A DNA stretch of 48,729 nt from a virus. Below are positions 6,692-12,168 of this stretch, piece after piece. The position numbers and the translations under genes are program-made. The notes under the pieces are model-generated. The model worked only from the letters and a program-made list of their open reading frames with translations. It had not been told where the DNA came from and did no database searches. The DNA is taken from positions 1-48,729 of IMG/VR virus record IMGVR_UViG_3300037247_000638. One strand, given 5' to 3'. Every line of letters starts with the position of its first letter. Within the stretch, counting starts at the first letter, position 1.

Positions 6692-7331
6692 TCTCCACCT
6701 CCTTACATATTATTGTATATGGACAGTACTTACATTCTTTGCCTCCATAGGCTCTTGGTACTGCTGGGGGCAACTCTTTCTTGGCCCAGTAATGTCTTAA
6801 TATGGTAAGTTCGTTTGCTATGCGCTCATGCCAAGCATCAGTAAAATCTAGGGGATACTCAGCTATAGTCAGATCGTCCTTGCTGATAAAGACTAACCGC
6901 CCCTTGGGCTTCTCCAAGAAGTAGCAGTATGACATAAGCTGGATACAGTTAGCATACTTGGCTTCTTCGATGCTCTTGTTGCCTTTCTTGAGATACCAGA
7001 AGGCGCGACTATGCTGTGACTTGGCCTCTATGACCTCATCAGGCAGCACTACATCAGCATATCCTATAACATCTTCGACCTCGAATTTGACCTCTATCTC
7101 TGCCTCTGGGTACATTCGGACTATGGTGTCCTGCACAAACTCATGGAACATATTGCCACACCTGAAGACCCTCAACGTCCGTGCATCTACGGACGCACCC
7201 TCTTTACCCTCTCTCTTCCAATACTGGAACCTATAGCACCTTCCGAGGCGGCTACTAGCAAACTTACCACTATGCTTACGACGCTTACTCTGTTCTTCTG
7301 CTAGGTACTCGTCTATCAGTTCTTGTATCAT
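6669..7331 (-). CDS. Cas4/RecB-like PD-(D/E)XK exonuclease with Fe-S cysteines
   Basis: The protein is 220 residues from ATG 7331; ATG 7349 is an alternative with AAGG upstream. Catalytic signature: His63 in MFHEFVQD, Asp93 in GYADVVL, and Glu102-x-Lys104 in IEAKSQ. Cysteines at 32, 200, 203 and 209 (GRCYR and CKYCPYTIIC) match the four-Cys [4Fe-4S] site of Cas4/AddB-type nucleases. No CRISPR array or other cas gene is present. It is therefore better read as the phage end-resection nuclease working with the Rad52-like protein. Confidence 0.87.
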   Translation of the reverse strand: MIQELIDEYLAEEQSKRRKHSGKFASSRLGRCYRFQYWKREGKEGASVDARTLRVFRCGNMFHEFVQDTIVRMYPEAEIEVKFEVEDVIGYADVVLPDEVIEAKSQHSRAFWYLKKGNKSIEEAKYANCIQLMSYCYFLEKPKGRLVFISKDDLTIAEYPLDFTDAWHERIANELTILRHYWAKKELPPAVPRAYGGKECKYCPYTIICKEVENGRTESL

Positions 7332-7332
7332 A

Positions 7333-7551
7333 TTAGAACCCGAACCCATCTCGTAGACCTTGATACTCATGCATATATGGTAGAGCCTCTTTGCCTTCAG
7401 CTCGCGCAGTACAGGGCGTACACCTTCTCTCACCGCTAATGTCATCGACGAAGTAGGCTGTCTTCCCACACGCACACTTAGCTCTCCACCCAAACACGGC
7501 CTTAACTCTTTCCCACAACGTCAAGTTGCCTTTTCTGCGCTCGTATTTCAT
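7333..7551 (-). CDS. Zinc-ribbon microprotein (72 aa)
   Basis: ATG 7551 is chosen because AAAGGAGGGTGCC precedes it; the longer frame to 7581 has no site. The protein has a basic N-terminus (KYERRKGNLTLWERVKAVFG), then CACGKTAYFVDDISGERRCTPC, a CxC...CxxC ribbon. Its stop is one base from the Cas4-like start, so translational coupling is likely. Probably nucleic-acid binding. Confidence 0.72.
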   Translation of the reverse strand: MKYERRKGNLTLWERVKAVFGWRAKCACGKTAYFVDDISGERRCTPCTARAEGKEALPYMHEYQGLRDGFGF

Positions 7552-7577
7552 GGCACCCTCCTTTATGAGTTCTTGGA

Positions 7578-7700
7578 TCATTCATCATCCTCCCAATCCT
7601 CATCATACTCATACTCATAACCATATCGTTTGAAGAACCGATCACAGAACGCCTCGTACTCAGTCTGGGCATCTACATCGTAGCCGTAGTCTTTTGGCAT
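7578..7700 (-). CDS. Acidic microprotein (40 aa)
   Basis: A 40-codon frame with GGAGGGTTATCCA before the ATG. It is rich in Tyr, Asp and Glu (KRYGYEYEYDEDWEDDE at the C-terminus). A strongly acidic, aromatic tail of this kind could mimic DNA or cap a partner's positive surface; that is inference. No family recognised. Confidence 0.6.
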   Translation of the reverse strand: MPKDYGYDVDAQTEYEAFCDRFFKRYGYEYEYDEDWEDDE

Positions 7701-7773
7701 TGGATAACCCTCCATTAAAGCTGTTAATTATATTTTACCATAGATCAGGTGCCGGGTCAAGGTTTATTTTGAT

Positions 7774-7869
7774 TTATCTTTGTGCCCTGCCGACGCCGCA
7801 GCAGATTAACCACACCAACAACCCAAACGAGCACCAGCCTACCCAAAACCATATATTGACTACAGGCAT
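7774..7869 (-). CDS. Single-pass membrane microprotein (31 aa)
   Basis: A 31-codon frame beginning MPVVNIWFWVGWCSFGLLVWLICCGVGRAQR, one hydrophobic helix with a basic C-terminal end. The ATG is preceded by AGGAGGACACA, an almost ideal ribosome site. A longer frame in another phase covers the same bases but lacks a site and is rejected. Small membrane peptides of this kind can act on host channels or in lysis. Function unknown. Confidence 0.6.
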   Translation of the reverse strand: MPVVNIWFWVGWCSFGLLVWLICCGVGRAQR

Positions 7870-7890
7870 TGTGTCCTCCTAGTTTTTCTC

Positions 7891-8124
7891 TCATCCCATT
7901 TCCTCCCCAACGCTTACCTTCACCGCCCTTGGTAATCGCCATCCATGAGGTTCCTTCCGTAGATCGCTACGGCTCTTGATGTACCCATAACGTCCTTCAA
8001 TCCAAATCCTTGCTTCTCGCCGTGTCTTAAATAATACTGGAAGACAATTCTCGCTAAGGAGATATTGAGTTAGTCCATCTATATTATTTTTTGAGTGCCA
8101 CAATGCACCCCACAACTGTCTCAC
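7891..8124 (-). CDS. Hypothetical phage protein (77 aa), GTG start
   Basis: The frame starts at GTG 8124 with GGGAGGAGATAAG directly upstream. The protein is basic and aromatic (RQLWGALWHSKNNIDGLTQYLLSENCLPVLFKTRREARIWIEGRYGYIK). The segment CLPVLFKTRREARIWI resembles short phage helix-sheet modules. It overlaps the next gene by four bases. Not recognised. Confidence 0.7.
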   Translation of the reverse strand: MRQLWGALWHSKNNIDGLTQYLLSENCLPVLFKTRREARIWIEGRYGYIKSRSDLRKEPHGWRLPRAVKVSVGEEMG

Positions 8125-8291
8125 CTTATCTCCTCCCTTTTATAGTAAAATCCTCTGCCTTGTTCCCCATAAGGCTTATAGACTTTAATATACCCCTCAA
8201 TACTTGGCATAGAAATAAAAACCCTGCTCTTTGTGGCTTGACTTCTTTCTTCTTTCTGGTTTTTAGTCTTTCTAAAAAGTATATCGTTCAT
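8121..8291 (-). CDS. Basic microprotein (56 aa) translated behind a hairpin-SD leader
   Basis: ATG 8291 is chosen because AAAGGAGGGTAGGAAG precedes it; the frame extending to 8351 runs through the hairpin and the preceding gene's end. The protein is basic (RKTKNQKEERSQATKSR) with a beta-rich C-terminal half (VFISMPSIEGYIKVYKPYGEQGRGFYYK). The perfect hairpin at 8308-8323 lies immediately 5' of the Shine-Dalgarno sequence. Function unknown. Confidence 0.65.
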   Translation of the reverse strand: MNDILFRKTKNQKEERSQATKSRVFISMPSIEGYIKVYKPYGEQGRGFYYKREEIR

Positions 8292-8307
8292 CTTCCTACC
8301 CTCCTTT

Positions 8308-8323
8308 CGGGGCCTTAGCCCCG
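8308..8323 (-). promoter_or_regulatory. RBS-proximal hairpin, copy 1
   Basis: CGGGGC-loop-GCCCCG, a perfect 6-bp stem with a four-base loop. It ends right beside the AAAGGAGG that starts translation at 8291. The same arrangement occurs at 10700-10714 and, with paired base changes, at 11245-11260. It could stabilise mRNA ends, keep the ribosome site open, or be a processing site. Confidence 0.6.
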
Positions 8324-8325
8324 CA

Positions 8326-8481
8326 TCATATCCTCCTAAAATATAATCCATCCCAATGCAACTTAATCAAGTGTGTAATGTATTTATCTTCGCTGCGGCA
8401 CCCCTTACAGTACCCCTCATCATCTACTATACGCACCTCTGCACATTCCCGGCATCTCCGCTTCCATACCTTAGTTGCCAT
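8326..8481 (-). CDS. Zinc-ribbon microprotein (51 aa)
   Basis: A 51-codon frame; ATG 8481 follows AGGAGGGGTT. The sequence CRECAEVRIVDDEGYCKGC gives two CxxC pairs 11 residues apart, a short zinc ribbon, in a basic context (KVWKRR, then HLIKLHWDGLYFRRI). Likely nucleic-acid or protein binding. Its stop abuts the downstream hairpin. Confidence 0.7.
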   Translation of the reverse strand: MATKVWKRRCRECAEVRIVDDEGYCKGCRSEDKYITHLIKLHWDGLYFRRI

Positions 8482-8489
8482 AACCCCTC

Positions 8490-8666
8490 CTATTCAAAAG
8501 ATAATCCTTCACATCTCTTATAGCCACAACCCTCTTTATCATCATCTCCCAGGCAATATGAATGTTCCAATACATAAGATTCATCATGTGCCCCAAAACT
8601 TCTTTCAGTTATTATTGGAGGCCCCATTTCCCCACCACATTCAGGGCACTTGTCTTTAGTTGTCAT
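8490..8666 (-). CDS. Zinc-ribbon microprotein (58 aa)
   Basis: A 58-codon frame with GGGGGGAGGT before the ATG. CPECGGEMGPP at residues 7-17 and YCLGDDDKEGCGYKRC at 37-52 give a CxxC...C...CxxxxC zinc site of transcription-factor-like type. It overlaps the next upstream gene by four bases. Function unknown. Confidence 0.7.
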   Translation of the reverse strand: MTTKDKCPECGGEMGPPIITERSFGAHDESYVLEHSYCLGDDDKEGCGYKRCEGLSFE

Positions 8667-8938
8667 ACCTCCCCCCTTATCCTGTTGGAGATTGCTTTTG
8701 CTATCAGGACTCTTGTTGTTGAACGAAACATGTAAGGTTCTTCATTAGGCATATTATTTAGATATTTATCTATAATATCTACTATATCATCCCGGCCAGG
8801 CAACCACTTCTCGCAATCATCTATGGCTATGCTGTAGCCTATCTCCATACTTATTGCTTGTGTTTCTGCTAACTCCTTGTCACCGTGAGTAATTGTGGAT
8901 AGAAAATAATGTCTATCCTTCTTCTCTGGCTTAGTCAT
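8663..8938 (-). CDS. Hypothetical phage protein (91 aa), helical
   Basis: The ATG is preceded by CAAGGAGGGTAGAGC. The sequence is mostly helical with an acidic centre (DDCEKWLPGRDDIVDIIDKYLNNMPNEEPYMF) and ends RVLIAKAISNRIRGEV. No metal or catalytic motif is seen. Its start overlaps the upstream 45-aa gene (ATGA), indicating coupled translation. Confidence 0.7.
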   Translation of the reverse strand: MTKPEKKDRHYFLSTITHGDKELAETQAISMEIGYSIAIDDCEKWLPGRDDIVDIIDKYLNNMPNEEPYMFRSTTRVLIAKAISNRIRGEV

Positions 8939-9072
8939 GCTCTACCCTCCTTGTTCATCGCCCTTACAATTGCCTGGGCGTCATATTTCCTCGCACATAA
9001 AGCAATTATTCTTTTATCCCCATTTACCTTCATAATAAAGTGACTACCAGACCCTACTAATTTAACTTTCAT
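8935..9072 (-). CDS. Basic microprotein (45 aa)
   Basis: A 45-codon frame starting after AGGAGGGTAGGAGG. The protein (VKLVGSGSHFIMKVNGDKRIIALCARKYDAQAIVRAMNKEG) looks like a compact two-strand, one-helix fold with a basic surface. No family recognised. Strong ribosome site and exact ATGA coupling support it. Confidence 0.62.
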   Translation of the reverse strand: MKVKLVGSGSHFIMKVNGDKRIIALCARKYDAQAIVRAMNKEGRA

Positions 9073-9095
9073 CCTCCTACCCTCCTGTTGAGTGT

Positions 9096-9170
9096 TTATG
9101 GTGATGATGCGGGGCTGTCTGTTTCACTCTCTTCATCTTGTATTCCAAAAACCCTGAATTTGTTTACCAT
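9096..9170 (-). CDS. Possible 24-aa peptide
   Basis: A 24-codon frame, N-terminally basic/hydrophobic (VNKFRVFGIQ) then acidic (DEESETDSPASSP). CAAGGAAACGG precedes the ATG, and the start overlaps the stop of the zinc-ribbon gene upstream. It ends in a segment containing CAGCCCCGCATC, related to the hairpin arm repeated elsewhere in this arm, so it may be partly leader sequence. Confidence 0.4.
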   Translation of the reverse strand: MVNKFRVFGIQDEESETDSPASSP

Positions 9171-9331
9171 CCGTTTCCTTGTCTTTCTTCGCTTAATTTC
9201 GTATTGAATTTGGCAACTGCTTCACCATAGCAATCCTCGCAGATTGCAGGAGGCACAGGCTCTCCAAATATCTCCTTATATGCGCCAGTATCCTCCATGC
9301 TAGCTCCGCACCTACTACATTCTACCTTCAT
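9164..9331 (-). CDS. Zinc-ribbon microprotein (55 aa)
   Basis: A 55-codon frame with ATAAGGAGGGGTAGT before the ATG. It has CSRCGAS at residues 5-11 and ICEDCYGE at 30-37, a CxxC...CxxC ribbon with a 22-residue spacer, then a basic-polar helix. Probable zinc-binding regulator or adaptor. The 5' flank carries the boundary repeat at 9346-9360. Confidence 0.72.
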   Translation of the reverse strand: MKVECSRCGASMEDTGAYKEIFGEPVPPAICEDCYGEAVAKFNTKLSEERQGNGW

Positions 9332-9345
9332 ACTACCCCTCCTTA

Positions 9346-9360
9346 TAGGTTAGGTGTTAG
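9346..9360 (-). repeat. Gene-boundary repeat, copy A
   Basis: On the minus strand CTAACACCTAACCTA overlaps the stop codon of the gene at 9350-9733 (coding S-N-T-stop) and precedes the next ribosome site. The same string recurs at 9771-9785, and shorter forms at 10201-10210 and 11292-11304. Confidence 0.6.
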
Positions 9361-9733
9361 ATTTTAGTCTATCTAGTTCGTTGAGTAATCGTATTGTATA
9401 GTTTGCCCATTGGCATCGCGTCCCATCTGGTTCAGTAAGGCAGGATTTTGCATATTTTCTGAATGACTGCCTTTCTTCTTTTGTGAGATTTTTATTCATG
9501 GGGTTAGTTTTCTTTTCTATGGCTATTTTAACTTCATCAGCAGTAGTTGTTATTTTCATTGCTATGTCCCTTGCAGGTGTCTTGCCTTTTGTCTCTGGTA
9601 TTTCAAATATCCACCAGTCGTGTCCAGTGTTGTCGCATAAAACACATTTCCAATATTCTTTTCCCTCTTTAATGGCAATATACTCAAGTCCCTTTTTCCC
9701 GCATATAGGACATTCCCCCTTTCCTCTTGTCAT
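9350..9733 (-). CDS. Zinc-ribbon protein (127 aa)
   Basis: The N-terminal part has CPICGKKGLEYI and WKCVLCDNTGHDWW, a classic CxxC(18)CxxC zinc ribbon, followed by a linker and a helical C-terminal domain (LTKEERQSFRKYAKSCLTEPDGTRCQWANYTIRLLNELDRL). The ATG follows TGGAGGGATTGACCG. The last codons come from the boundary repeat. A nucleic-acid-binding early regulator is plausible. Confidence 0.72.
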   Translation of the reverse strand: MTRGKGECPICGKKGLEYIAIKEGKEYWKCVLCDNTGHDWWIFEIPETKGKTPARDIAMKITTTADEVKIAIEKKTNPMNKNLTKEERQSFRKYAKSCLTEPDGTRCQWANYTIRLLNELDRLKSNT

Positions 9734-9749
9734 CGGTCAATCCCTCCAT

Positions 9750-10157
9750 TTAGGTGCCGGGGCACCCTGTTAGGTTAGGTGTTAGTACAAGCTCTGTTGC
9801 TGGAAAATAATGTCCCGGTTCATTAGTCTCAAGGTTATAACTGACACAATGCTGGTATGATTGTAATTTGGTTTCAATGCCTTTGCGTCTAAATGCATCC
9901 TTCCAGTGTGAAAGGTCAATACCATGGTTACTTTTATGTGTCATTGGCAATAGCTTCTTAATGGGATTTTTGTCAATAATAGTTTCCATAATTTTTACCT
10001 CGTTATCCCTTCGCTTTTCCAGCTCCCGCAGGGCACTATGAATATCTACAGTATCATCCAGTGTTCCTAATGTATTATTACCTATCATGGCATCAATATT
10101 CCAATCGTAATATTTTATCAATTCCTTTAGCCGTTTGGCTGTAATATTTCCTCTCAT
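9750..10157 (-). CDS. Hypothetical phage protein (135 aa)
   Basis: The N-terminal half is helical with acidic character (KRLKELIKYYDWNIDAMIGNNTLGTLDDTVDIHSALRELEKRR), and the C-terminal half contains HWKDAFRRKGIETKLQSYQHCVSY. Its final residues (LTPNLTGCPGT) are written entirely by the boundary repeat plus GGTGCCCCGGCACC hairpin. The start follows TGGAGGGTAGATAG. Function unknown. Confidence 0.7.
   Translation of the reverse strand: MRGNITAKRLKELIKYYDWNIDAMIGNNTLGTLDDTVDIHSALRELEKRRDNEVKIMETIIDKNPIKKLLPMTHKSNHGIDLSHWKDAFRRKGIETKLQSYQHCVSYNLETNEPGHYFPATELVLTPNLTGCPGT
9751..9785 (-). repeat. Gene-boundary repeat with palindrome, copy B
   Basis: The minus strand reads CTAACACCTAACCTA, a short spacer, then the near-palindrome GGTGCCCCGGCACC and TAA. 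The palindrome can form a 5-bp stem with a 4-base loop and lies just upstream of the ribosome site of the 9350-9733 gene. The copy at 10178-10210 shares both parts. Confidence 0.65.
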
Positions 10158-10171
10158 CTATCTACCCTCCA

Positions 10172-10321
10172 TTAGGTTAGGTGCCGGGGCACCTTGTTGT
10201 TAGGTGTTAGTCTTTGGGCGCGAGGCTGACAGGGATTTGCCGAGATTGCACTCGTATAGTCACCCTGCATGAGAGCCATTGTCGTCTCAATATCCCTTAG
10301 CTCTCTCTGTGAGACATTCAT
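10172..10321 (-). CDS. Hypothetical microprotein (49 aa)
   Basis: A 49-codon frame with a convincing first half (NVSQRELRDIETTMALMQGDYTSAISANP) and a tail written by the boundary repeat (RLTPNNKVPRHLT). The start has only a weak AGGT nine bases upstream, just after the stop of the previous gene. Not recognised. Confidence 0.5.
   Translation of the reverse strand: MNVSQRELRDIETTMALMQGDYTSAISANPCQPRAQRLTPNNKVPRHLT
10178..10210 (-). repeat. Gene-boundary repeat with palindrome, copy C
   Basis: The minus strand reads CTAACACCTAAC, a seven-base spacer, then GGTGCCCCGGCACCTA. It sits just upstream of the ribosome site of the 9750-10157 gene and forms the end of the 49-aa reading frame. Matching the copy at 9751-9785 in both parts shows the unit was copied. 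Confidence 0.65.
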
Positions 10322-10330
10322 AGCGTCTAC

Positions 10331-10513
10331 CTATTCCGCCACAACCCCGCACCTGAAATGTTTTATTCTCTCATTAACCACTAATAACGCTACTGTCTTA
10401 TGGATGCTTAGAGTGCCAAAAAACTTCCACCTGTTGCGCCATAATGGGCTTTCTTCTTCTAAGCTTCTTTTAGTTATCCCTAGATAACTCTCCCATTCCT
10501 CAGATTTGCTCAC
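10331..10513 (-). CDS. Hypothetical microprotein (60 aa), GTG start
   Basis: GTG 10513 is preceded by AAAGGACTACTATA. The protein is mixed alpha/beta (EWESYLGITKRSLEEESPLWRNRWKFFGTLSIHKTVALLVVNERIKHF). The last 30 bases resemble the 5' half of a tRNA-Leu (acceptor strand plus D-arm with GGTAGACGC), which may be a relic captured into the coding end. Overlaps the upstream gene by 14 bases. Confidence 0.58.
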   Translation of the reverse strand: MSKSEEWESYLGITKRSLEEESPLWRNRWKFFGTLSIHKTVALLVVNERIKHFRCGVVAE

Positions 10514-10685
10514 TATAGTAGTCCTTTATTCCTATTAATCTTGATACAGCGACATTATGCCCTTTTCTTTCTACTTTTATTTTGCAATCTTTGATTGTAT
10601 CCCCCCAGGCTAATGCTACACCTAGCTCCGCATCATAAGCATAATACCTACCATTCTTATGCCTATATATCTGCAAATCTCTCAT
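10500..10685 (-). CDS. Hypothetical microprotein (61 aa)
   Basis: The ATG follows the second RBS-proximal hairpin and AAAAGGAGGGAGCG. The protein looks beta-rich (DLQIYRHKNGRYYAYDAELGVALAWGDTIKDCKIKVERKG). A compact beta-sheet fold of this size is common among phage early inhibitors, but no family is recognised. Confidence 0.65.
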   Translation of the reverse strand: MRDLQIYRHKNGRYYAYDAELGVALAWGDTIKDCKIKVERKGHNVAVSRLIGIKDYYSEQI

Positions 10686-10699
10686 CGCTCCCTCCTTTT

Positions 10700-10714
10700 C
10701 GGGGCATCGCCCCG
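10700..10714 (-). promoter_or_regulatory. RBS-proximal hairpin, copy 2
   Basis: CGGGGC and GCCCCG arms around a three-base loop, immediately 5' of AAAAGGAGGGAGCG and the ATG at 10685. Same geometry as the copies at 8308 and 11245. Confidence 0.6.
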
Positions 10715-10716
10715 CA

Positions 10717-10806
10717 TCAATAACCTAACATCTCCCATACTACCATAACAAGAGTACCACACATCACTATAACTAGCCAGGCAGCCATAAAGGTGTATAG
10801 TGTCAT
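10717..10806 (-). CDS. Single-pass membrane microprotein (29 aa)
   Basis: A 29-codon frame with AAAGGAGACACC before the ATG. Nearly the whole peptide (LYTFMAAWLVIVMCGTLVMVVWEML) is one hydrophobic helix. Its start overlaps the stop of the upstream gene. Similar in size and design to the 31-aa membrane peptide at 7774. Confidence 0.6.
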   Translation of the reverse strand: MTLYTFMAAWLVIVMCGTLVMVVWEMLGY

Positions 10807-11045
10807 GGTGTCTCCTTTGGTTTATCCAATGACCTCTCCAGTTTGAGTAGCCACTCATTTATACTAAGAGTGCAGTCCTCACACTCTGCATGGCGTTGTG
10901 CTGTTTTTAGCAACTCGGCTGCCTCGTCTATAAGATTGAGAAGCCAACCTATATCCTCTATGGCATGGGAAAATTCATAGCTATAGTGTGGGGCATTTGC
11001 AATTGCCTCCTTATAACGGAATTTTATGTAGTTTAGCTTCTCCAT
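10803..11045 (-). CDS. Hypothetical helical protein (80 aa)
   Basis: Mostly helical: EKLNYIKFRYKEAIANA, then HAIEDIGWLLNLIDEAAELLKTAQRHAECEDCTLSINEWLLKLERSL. The CEDC pair could bind metal with the nearby His. Probably a small helical bundle or dimer. A TAAAAGGAG site lies upstream of the ATG. No family recognised. Confidence 0.68.
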   Translation of the reverse strand: MEKLNYIKFRYKEAIANAPHYSYEFSHAIEDIGWLLNLIDEAAELLKTAQRHAECEDCTLSINEWLLKLERSLDKPKETP

Positions 11046-11060
11046 AGTTAGATTCTCCTT

Positions 11061-11228
11061 TTACAGATTGCGTGGCAAGCTGGCAGCTAAGGCACTATAC
11101 AAACCTTCTTTGGCCTGTATTTCTGTGTGATAGTTCCCTCCGTCTAGGTATTGTCTATCATCTATCCCTATTATTTCCCATCTCCAATAATCCCCTTCTT
11201 CAAATACCTTTTTACTCTTAATTCTCAT
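11061..11228 (-). CDS. Hypothetical microprotein (55 aa) behind hairpin-SD leader
   Basis: ATG 11228 is chosen from AAAGGAGGGTAGGAGC. The protein (RIKSKKVFEEGDYWRWEIIGIDDRQYLDGGNYHTEIQAKEGLYSALAASL) looks like a compact beta-alpha module. The longer frame up to 11276 runs through the hairpin and is rejected. Confidence 0.65.
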   Translation of the reverse strand: MRIKSKKVFEEGDYWRWEIIGIDDRQYLDGGNYHTEIQAKEGLYSALAASLPRNL

Positions 11229-11244
11229 GCTCCTACCCTCCTTT

Positions 11245-11260
11245 CGGAGCTTTAGCTCCG
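11245..11260 (-). promoter_or_regulatory. RBS-proximal hairpin, copy 3 (covarying)
   Basis: CGGAGC-loop-GCTCCG. Compared with the CGGGGC/GCCCCG copies, one base pair has changed on both sides (G-C to A-T), keeping the stem. This is direct evidence for conserved pairing. It sits immediately before AAAGGAGGGTAGGAGC and ATG 11228. Confidence 0.65.
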
Positions 11261-11293
11261 CACCTACTATGTCCATGTGTCCCTCTCTAGTGG

Positions 11294-11569
11294 TTAGGTG
11301 TTAGTTGGCGGATTCGGTCTGCAAAAATGTTTTTTAGTAACCATAAGTTCATCCTCAAAGGCATCTGCTATAAACTCATCATTAAACTTGATACGGTAAA
11401 CGGCAGGTTCTCCATTCTCTAGCCTTGCTTTCATTGTTTTACCATATCCAGGCTCTATTTGCTGTAGGATCGTTGCTCTCTGGTGGGAATGATACCATAG
11501 CGCCGCATCTGCTGACTTGTCAGATTCGTAACAGTGATATTCAAACCAGTATTTACTGCCATTTCTCAT
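11294..11569 (-). CDS. Hypothetical phage protein (91 aa)
   Basis: ATG 11569 follows GAAAGGAAGGACA; a longer frame to 11638 overlaps the upstream gene and lacks a site. The protein (YWFEYHCYESDKSADAALWYHSHQRATILQQIEPG, then AVYRIKFNDEFIADAFEDEL) is rich in aromatic and charged residues, ending NPPTNT inside a copy of the boundary repeat. Not recognised. Confidence 0.66.
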   Translation of the reverse strand: MRNGSKYWFEYHCYESDKSADAALWYHSHQRATILQQIEPGYGKTMKARLENGEPAVYRIKFNDEFIADAFEDELMVTKKHFCRPNPPTNT

Positions 11570-11748
11570 TGTCCTTCCTTTCGGACTGTTAATATATCTC
11601 TTATCTTCTGTAGCTCGGCCTCTGTAATCTCTAACCATTTAGTCTCCGCATTAGGCTTGATTATCTTAATCTTAGGCTTGTATTCACTATACTCTGTACC
11701 TACCGCATTAAACTCTGCTACTCTATATTTCCTTGTGCTATTGTCCAT
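11566..11748 (-). CDS. Hypothetical microprotein (60 aa)
   Basis: ATG 11748 follows TGGAGGGATTGACC, the same leader string used at 9733. The protein (KYRVAEFNAVGTEYSEYKPKIKIIKPNAETKWLEITEAELQKIRDIL) looks like a beta-strand half and a C-terminal helix. Overlaps the next gene by four bases. Function unknown. Confidence 0.66.
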   Translation of the reverse strand: MDNSTRKYRVAEFNAVGTEYSEYKPKIKIIKPNAETKWLEITEAELQKIRDILTVRKEGQ

Positions 11749-11767
11749 GGTCAATCCCTCCATTACT

Positions 11768-11814
11768 GTCTGGACTTGAGACCAGACTTGTGGTTTAACG
11801 CGCCCGGAGGCGCG
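11768..11814 (-). promoter_or_regulatory. Tandem hairpins in early-operon leader
   Basis: Two adjacent perfect stems lie between the gene ending at 11823 and the next start at 11748: CGCGCC/GGCGCG with a CGGA-type four-base loop, and GTCTGG/CCAGAC with an eight-base loop. There is no following T-run on the minus strand. An RNA processing, stability or attenuation element is therefore likelier than an intrinsic terminator. Confidence 0.5.
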
Positions 11815-11822
11815 CCTCTCAC

Positions 11823-12098
11823 CTAGCTTGCTTGTAGTCCATTAATGTATGCCTGCCCTAACTCCCAAAGCTCTCTTTTAGGTGCATAACCTCCACCGAA
11901 GGCTACTTCTATGCCTCCACCATCAGTCACCATTCTATGTACTGCATACCCACCATAGGCACCGCTTAAATGAAAATTACCTATGTTAGCTCGCAGCCTT
12001 CCATCATTGTTACGCCTCCACGGGACCAATGGACTGTTAGTTATTTTGTTGATCCTCTCAACCAATCCCTCCAGGTTACGCTTTGTTACTCTACTCAT
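11823..12098 (-). CDS. Conserved phage protein with YGGYxxHRM motif (91 aa)
   Basis: First substantial gene of the minus-strand unit. It carries NIGNFHLSGAYGGYAVHRMVTDGGG, a pattern I associate with a widespread uncharacterised phage family, plus a basic N-terminal helix (SRVTKRNLEGLVERINKI) and RELWELGQAYING. The ATG follows AGGAGGGTAGTATA. Early position suggests a host-takeover or regulatory role, which is inference. Confidence 0.75.
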   Translation of the reverse strand: MSRVTKRNLEGLVERINKITNSPLVPWRRNNDGRLRANIGNFHLSGAYGGYAVHRMVTDGGGIEVAFGGGYAPKRELWELGQAYINGLQAS

Positions 12099-12123
12099 TA
12101 TACTACCCTCCTATGGTTAACTG

Positions 12124-12168
12124 TTAGCTCTCTCTGTTGCTGCACCCCTTTACTTGGCAATCTATCAT
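12124..12168 (-). CDS. Possible 14-aa leader peptide
   Basis: ATG 12168 is preceded by TGGAGGGATTAACAG and encodes MIDCQVKGCSNRES before TAA. It would be the first open frame of the minus-strand transcript, ending 26 bases before the next ATG. A leader peptide that controls the downstream gene, or a chance short frame, are both possible. Confidence 0.35.
   Translation of the reverse strand: MIDCQVKGCSNRES

Noticed and set aside
6669-7331. Evidence for a CRISPR-Cas system
   Set aside because: The Cas4-like gene stands alone; no repeat-spacer array or other cas gene was seen, so it is assigned to phage recombination.
7757-7942. 61-codon minus-strand frame over the membrane microprotein
   Set aside because: It has no ribosome site, while the 31-aa frame in another phase has AGGAGGACACA before its ATG.
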